Shown here: in pieces, positions 61,391-64,000 of the stretch
Layout: each line of letters starts with the position of its first letter
Numbering within the stretch: the first letter of the stretch is position 1
Assembly: GCA_027490225.1 (NCBI GenBank)
Contig: JAIXYK010000017.1
Coordinates: forward strand, 1-64,000
Direction: 5' to 3'
Length of the DNA stretch: 64,000 nucleotides
Source of the DNA: Bacteroidota bacterium
GTDB taxonomy: Bacteria > Bacteroidota > Bacteroidia > M30B66
Program-made: the position numbers and the translations under genes
Notes under the pieces: generated by a model
Database searches by the model: none
Told to the model about the DNA's origin: nothing
Seen by the model: only the letters and a program-made list of their open reading frames with translations

Positions 61391-61427
61391 AAAAAACCCC
61401 CAAATGCAACGCAGATGGAGGTTTTTG
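61391..61427 (-). terminator. Terminator of third giant gene
   Basis: On the minus strand, AAAAACCTCC pairs with GGGGGTTTTTT (one mismatch) around a loop, 19 nt after the stop codon at 61446. Confidence 0.65.
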
Positions 61428-61445
61428 CAACGGTTAAGGTTAGGT

Positions 61446-64000
61446 TTACCGTTTAATTATTGTTCGTGCACCTTCTATTTCTATTTTCTTATCATTACTT
61501 ATATTCAAATGATAAGAACCAGGAGGTAACGCGCTGATGTCTAGGTTTAAAGGATTTGAGCCAATTGTTAAAGAAACTTTTTGAGAAAATAGTATTTGAC
61601 CCGTTGAACTGAATAGGGTTAATGTTGAGTTCATTTCCATTTCAGTTTTAATTGTCACTGTAACATTATCAACTGCAGGGTTTGGGAAAATGCTAACTTG
61701 ATTCTTTGCAGCAACTTTACAGGTAACAAATTTTGGGTCGAAAGCTTCAAAATTTCCATTGTAATCTATTTGTTTCAATCTGAAATAGCTTCCATCTGGA
61801 TATGAAGTTTCTGTAGTTGCTTTGTAGGTTATATTCGTATTACTGTTACCCGCACCTTCAACTTTTGCTAAAACTGTCCAGCTTTTTGCGTCATTGCTTT
61901 CTTCAATTTCAAATTCTTTATTGTTACTTTCAGAAGCTGTTTCCCATGTTAAATCTATTCGACCATTGTTACATTTAGCTTCAAAACTAATTAATGTAAT
62001 TGGGAGCGCATTGTTGGTTAAAGAACCTGAAGTCCAAGTTGAGAATTCAGGTATTCCAGTTTTAACCAACTGGTTATTTACCATATCAAGCGTAGCCCAT
62101 TGATTGGTCCAGAATGCTCCATCAAATCTCCATAAGTCCAGTTCAGCTTCGGTTATTGAGCCACTTGGTGTGATTAATTCATCATCAAAATAATTAAATT
62201 TTAAGGTAGCATTTAAACTTGAATTATTAGTTGGGTGAATTTCATAATAGCGATTCAAACCAAATCCCGCATTGTAAGTTTTTTGCTGGTGTCCTCTGAT
62301 TATTTGAGTTAGGCCTAAATTGTTTGGGGCGCTTAATTCTGCTCCAAGTCCTGCAACATTGTCTGCTGTTGGAGCATTTAAGATTCTTGTTGCTTTAATA
62401 GTACCAGAAGTTCCATAAACTCTATTGTCAGAAGTTTCACCAGATAATGATCCAGTTGTACCAAGGTCAATTTCATTTCCATTCAAATTGATATCTCCCA
62501 TTACAAGTAAAATTGTTCCATTTACTTTAATGTCTTTTTGCAAAGTAAGTCCAAACTCAGGGTTTGATTTTGTTATGTAAAGGTCTTTTAAAGTAATTGA
62601 GCTAGCTGCAGTAAGGTTTGAATTCTGACCTCCACTAAAAATTAACTTCGCTTCATCCGAATTAAGAATTCCATATATAGATAGGTTTCTTTTTATTTCT
62701 ACTGTTGAAGTTGGATTTAAATTGAAAGCAGCAGCAGCTCCAATTACCATATTGGATTCTACGATTAAGTTTCCCTTTAAATTACTACTTGTTGCAGAAA
62801 TTTGAAATGTGCCTAGCCCCGATATTTTAGCTCCCGTACTATTTATGTTACCAAAAACCGAAAGTTGATGTGTAACAGGAATAGTTACTGTAGTTCCTGA
62901 TAACAAAGTAATATTTGCACATTGTCCGTTTGCTCCTGAAGTAAAGTTTGGTTGATTGGCAACTAGCCCAATAATTACATTATCGTTATTTGTGGGAACT
63001 GTTTGAGGTAACCAATTGGATGCGGTGTTCCAATTTGTATTAGTAGCACCAGTCCAAATTATACCATCAAGATATTCTCCAAGTTGAAAAGTTCCAAATT
63101 GAGTAAGTCCATTTAATTGTGTTGCGTTTGCGTAAACATCTGCGCTATTTACTAAAGCCCAAGTAGTTCCATTATTTCGAGACCCAATAAAATTGCTAGT
63201 ATTTGCTGAAGGGTCGATGTCTGTATCTACAAAATTAAATCGAGCGCTATAACTTGTAAATCCAGTTATTCCAGTTGCTGTTAAGTTCCACGATCTGTTG
63301 CAAGATTTATCTTGATTTATTCCTGAGGTGTAGATAGCTGAATGATCTCCATCAATTGTGTTTGCTGTGATGCTACCAGATCCTGAAACTGTACCCAGGA
63401 AATTCAAATTAATTGGAGCATAATTGGTTTGGTCTCCTACTTCAAAGTTTACAGTTAATGTTGATGCTGGTATTGTCTTTTTTAAATTTCCAAAAACATA
63501 ACTTGCGGAAGATCCTCCAGAAACACCATTTTGCGCAGTTACATGAATAATATTGTTTCCTGTGCTTACAAGCCCTTCATTTAAATTTAAAGTTGTTACA
63601 AACATTGAGCTGTTTATTGTCTTTGTTCCTCCTCCTGAGATTGTTATTTTCCCTAGATTAGTTGTTCCAATTAAATTTTGATTAAATCCTCCTAAGTTAA
63701 TTAAGCCATTTCCTGCAGTATATCCTCCCACACCAATATTATTAGTCCAATTTCCTTTTAAGAAAATATCTTTGCTGAAAGCATTGTTTAGTGAGCCTCC
63801 AATTATTGAAAGATTTCCATTAACAATTAGGTTTACATTGGCAAAAGATTTAGTTCCATTTCCTGTGAAAGTCAAGTTGTTGTATGAAGTCTGAGTAGGG
63901 AGACTTGCTGCATTACTTGCATTAAACTCAATTGTTCCTCCTCCGCTATTGTTGAAAGAGGCGAAATTCCCACCTGGAAACAAAAATTGATTGGAAGCAT
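61446..64000 (-). CDS. Third giant T9SS-sorted protein, 5' end outside window
   Basis: About 851 codons; the frame is open to the right edge, so the N-terminus is missing. Visible: beta-helix-like repeats (GGGTIEFNASN, VNGNLSIIGGSLN, VFGNINSTGA), an fn3-like segment LPITLISFEAKCNNGRIDLT (~ residue 675 on), and a type-A sorting domain (VSIFPNPAVDNVTVTI ... LPPGSYHLNISN). Its C-terminal third is the closest local relative of the end of the 13241 gene. Secreted by T9SS; function unknown. Confidence 0.85.
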   Translation of the reverse strand, partial: ASNQFLFPGGNFASFNNSGGGTIEFNASNAASLPTQTSYNNLTFTGNGTKSFANVNLIVNGNLSIIGGSLNNAFSKDIFLKGNWTNNIGVGGYTAGNGLINLGGFNQNLIGTTNLGKITISGGGTKTINSSMFVTTLNLNEGLVSTGNNIIHVTAQNGVSGGSSASYVFGNLKKTIPASTLTVNFEVGDQTNYAPINLNFLGTVSGSGSITANTIDGDHSAIYTSGINQDKSCNRSWNLTATGITGFTSYSARFNFVDTDIDPSANTSNFIGSRNNGTTWALVNSADVYANATQLNGLTQFGTFQLGEYLDGIIWTGATNTNWNTASNWLPQTVPTNNDNVIIGLVANQPNFTSGANGQCANITLLSGTTVTIPVTHQLSVFGNINSTGAKISGLGTFQISATSSNLKGNLIVESNMVIGAAAAFNLNPTSTVEIKRNLSIYGILNSDEAKLIFSGGQNSNLTAASSITLKDLYITKSNPEFGLTLQKDIKVNGTILLVMGDINLNGNEIDLGTTGSLSGETSDNRVYGTSGTIKATRILNAPTADNVAGLGAELSAPNNLGLTQIIRGHQQKTYNAGFGLNRYYEIHPTNNSSLNATLKFNYFDDELITPSGSITEAELDLWRFDGAFWTNQWATLDMVNNQLVKTGIPEFSTWTSGSLTNNALPITLISFEAKCNNGRIDLTWETASESNNKEFEIEESNDAKSWTVLAKVEGAGNSNTNITYKATTETSYPDGSYFRLKQIDYNGNFEAFDPKFVTCKVAAKNQVSIFPNPAVDNVTVTIKTEMEMNSTLTLFSSTGQILFSQKVSLTIGSNPLNLDISALPPGSYHLNISNDKKIEIEGARTIIKR

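Overview
The window is a low-GC stretch from a Bacteroidota chromosome. The evidence is consistent across it: several secreted proteins end in type IX secretion (T9SS) C-terminal sorting domains, there is a GldI-like FKBP protein, a FecA-like TonB-dependent receptor, a 7TMR-DISM sensor kinase, an archaeal-type prolyl-tRNA synthetase, and TAnnTTTG-type -7 promoter elements close to start codons. Order and genus cannot be fixed from this window. No rRNA, tRNA or CRISPR array was seen.

Layout. (1) 2-25165 is an accessory surface region. Two giant, modular, paralogous T9SS-type proteins (one truncated by the left window edge, one of 3974 codons) flank a divergently arranged sensor kinase and LuxR-type response regulator, a lipoprotein, a small membrane protein, a decayed amidohydrolase remnant, a T9SS-sorted alpha/beta hydrolase and an unidentified 171-aa protein. 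A 1.1-kb gene-free stretch precedes the larger giant gene. (2) 25345-31441 holds saccharopine dehydrogenase plus a lipoprotein (minus strand), divergent from a tight five-gene operon: a DHH phosphoesterase followed by four exported FKBP-family proteins, the first resembling GldI. (3) 31454-37210 holds an Hpt protein, a ClC channel/transporter, and a LOG-family protein coupled to uvrA. (4) 37296-46327 is a minus-strand exopolysaccharide cluster: AsnB, a GT4 glycosyltransferase, a Wza-like export lipoprotein, a Wzc-like tyrosine kinase, RmlC, a WecA/MraY-like phosphosugar transferase and a lytic transglycosylase. (5) 46364-53091 is mostly core metabolism: lpdA, purine nucleoside phosphorylase, lpxK, Nif3, a coiled-coil/zinc-ribbon protein and an exported TPR-like protein. 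(6) 53085-53342 is a compact MITE-like element with perfect terminal inverted repeats that contain the stop codons of both neighbours. (7) 53340-61278 holds a FadL/OmpP1-like porin, a strongly biased Asn/Gln/Trp/Tyr-rich lipoprotein, proS with an uncharacterised partner, and a TonB receptor. (8) A third giant T9SS-type protein runs off the right edge.

How the genes may work together. The giant proteins are likely T9SS clients displayed on or released from the cell surface. The exported FKBPs could assist folding of such envelope proteins, and GldI has a known link to gliding. The EPS cluster builds the surface polysaccharide. The two-component system between the two giant genes is a reasonable candidate regulator of them, but this rests on position only. 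The most notable observations are the paralogous giant genes with near-identical tandem modules, the four-gene FKBP array, the MITE-like element, and the low-complexity lipoprotein.
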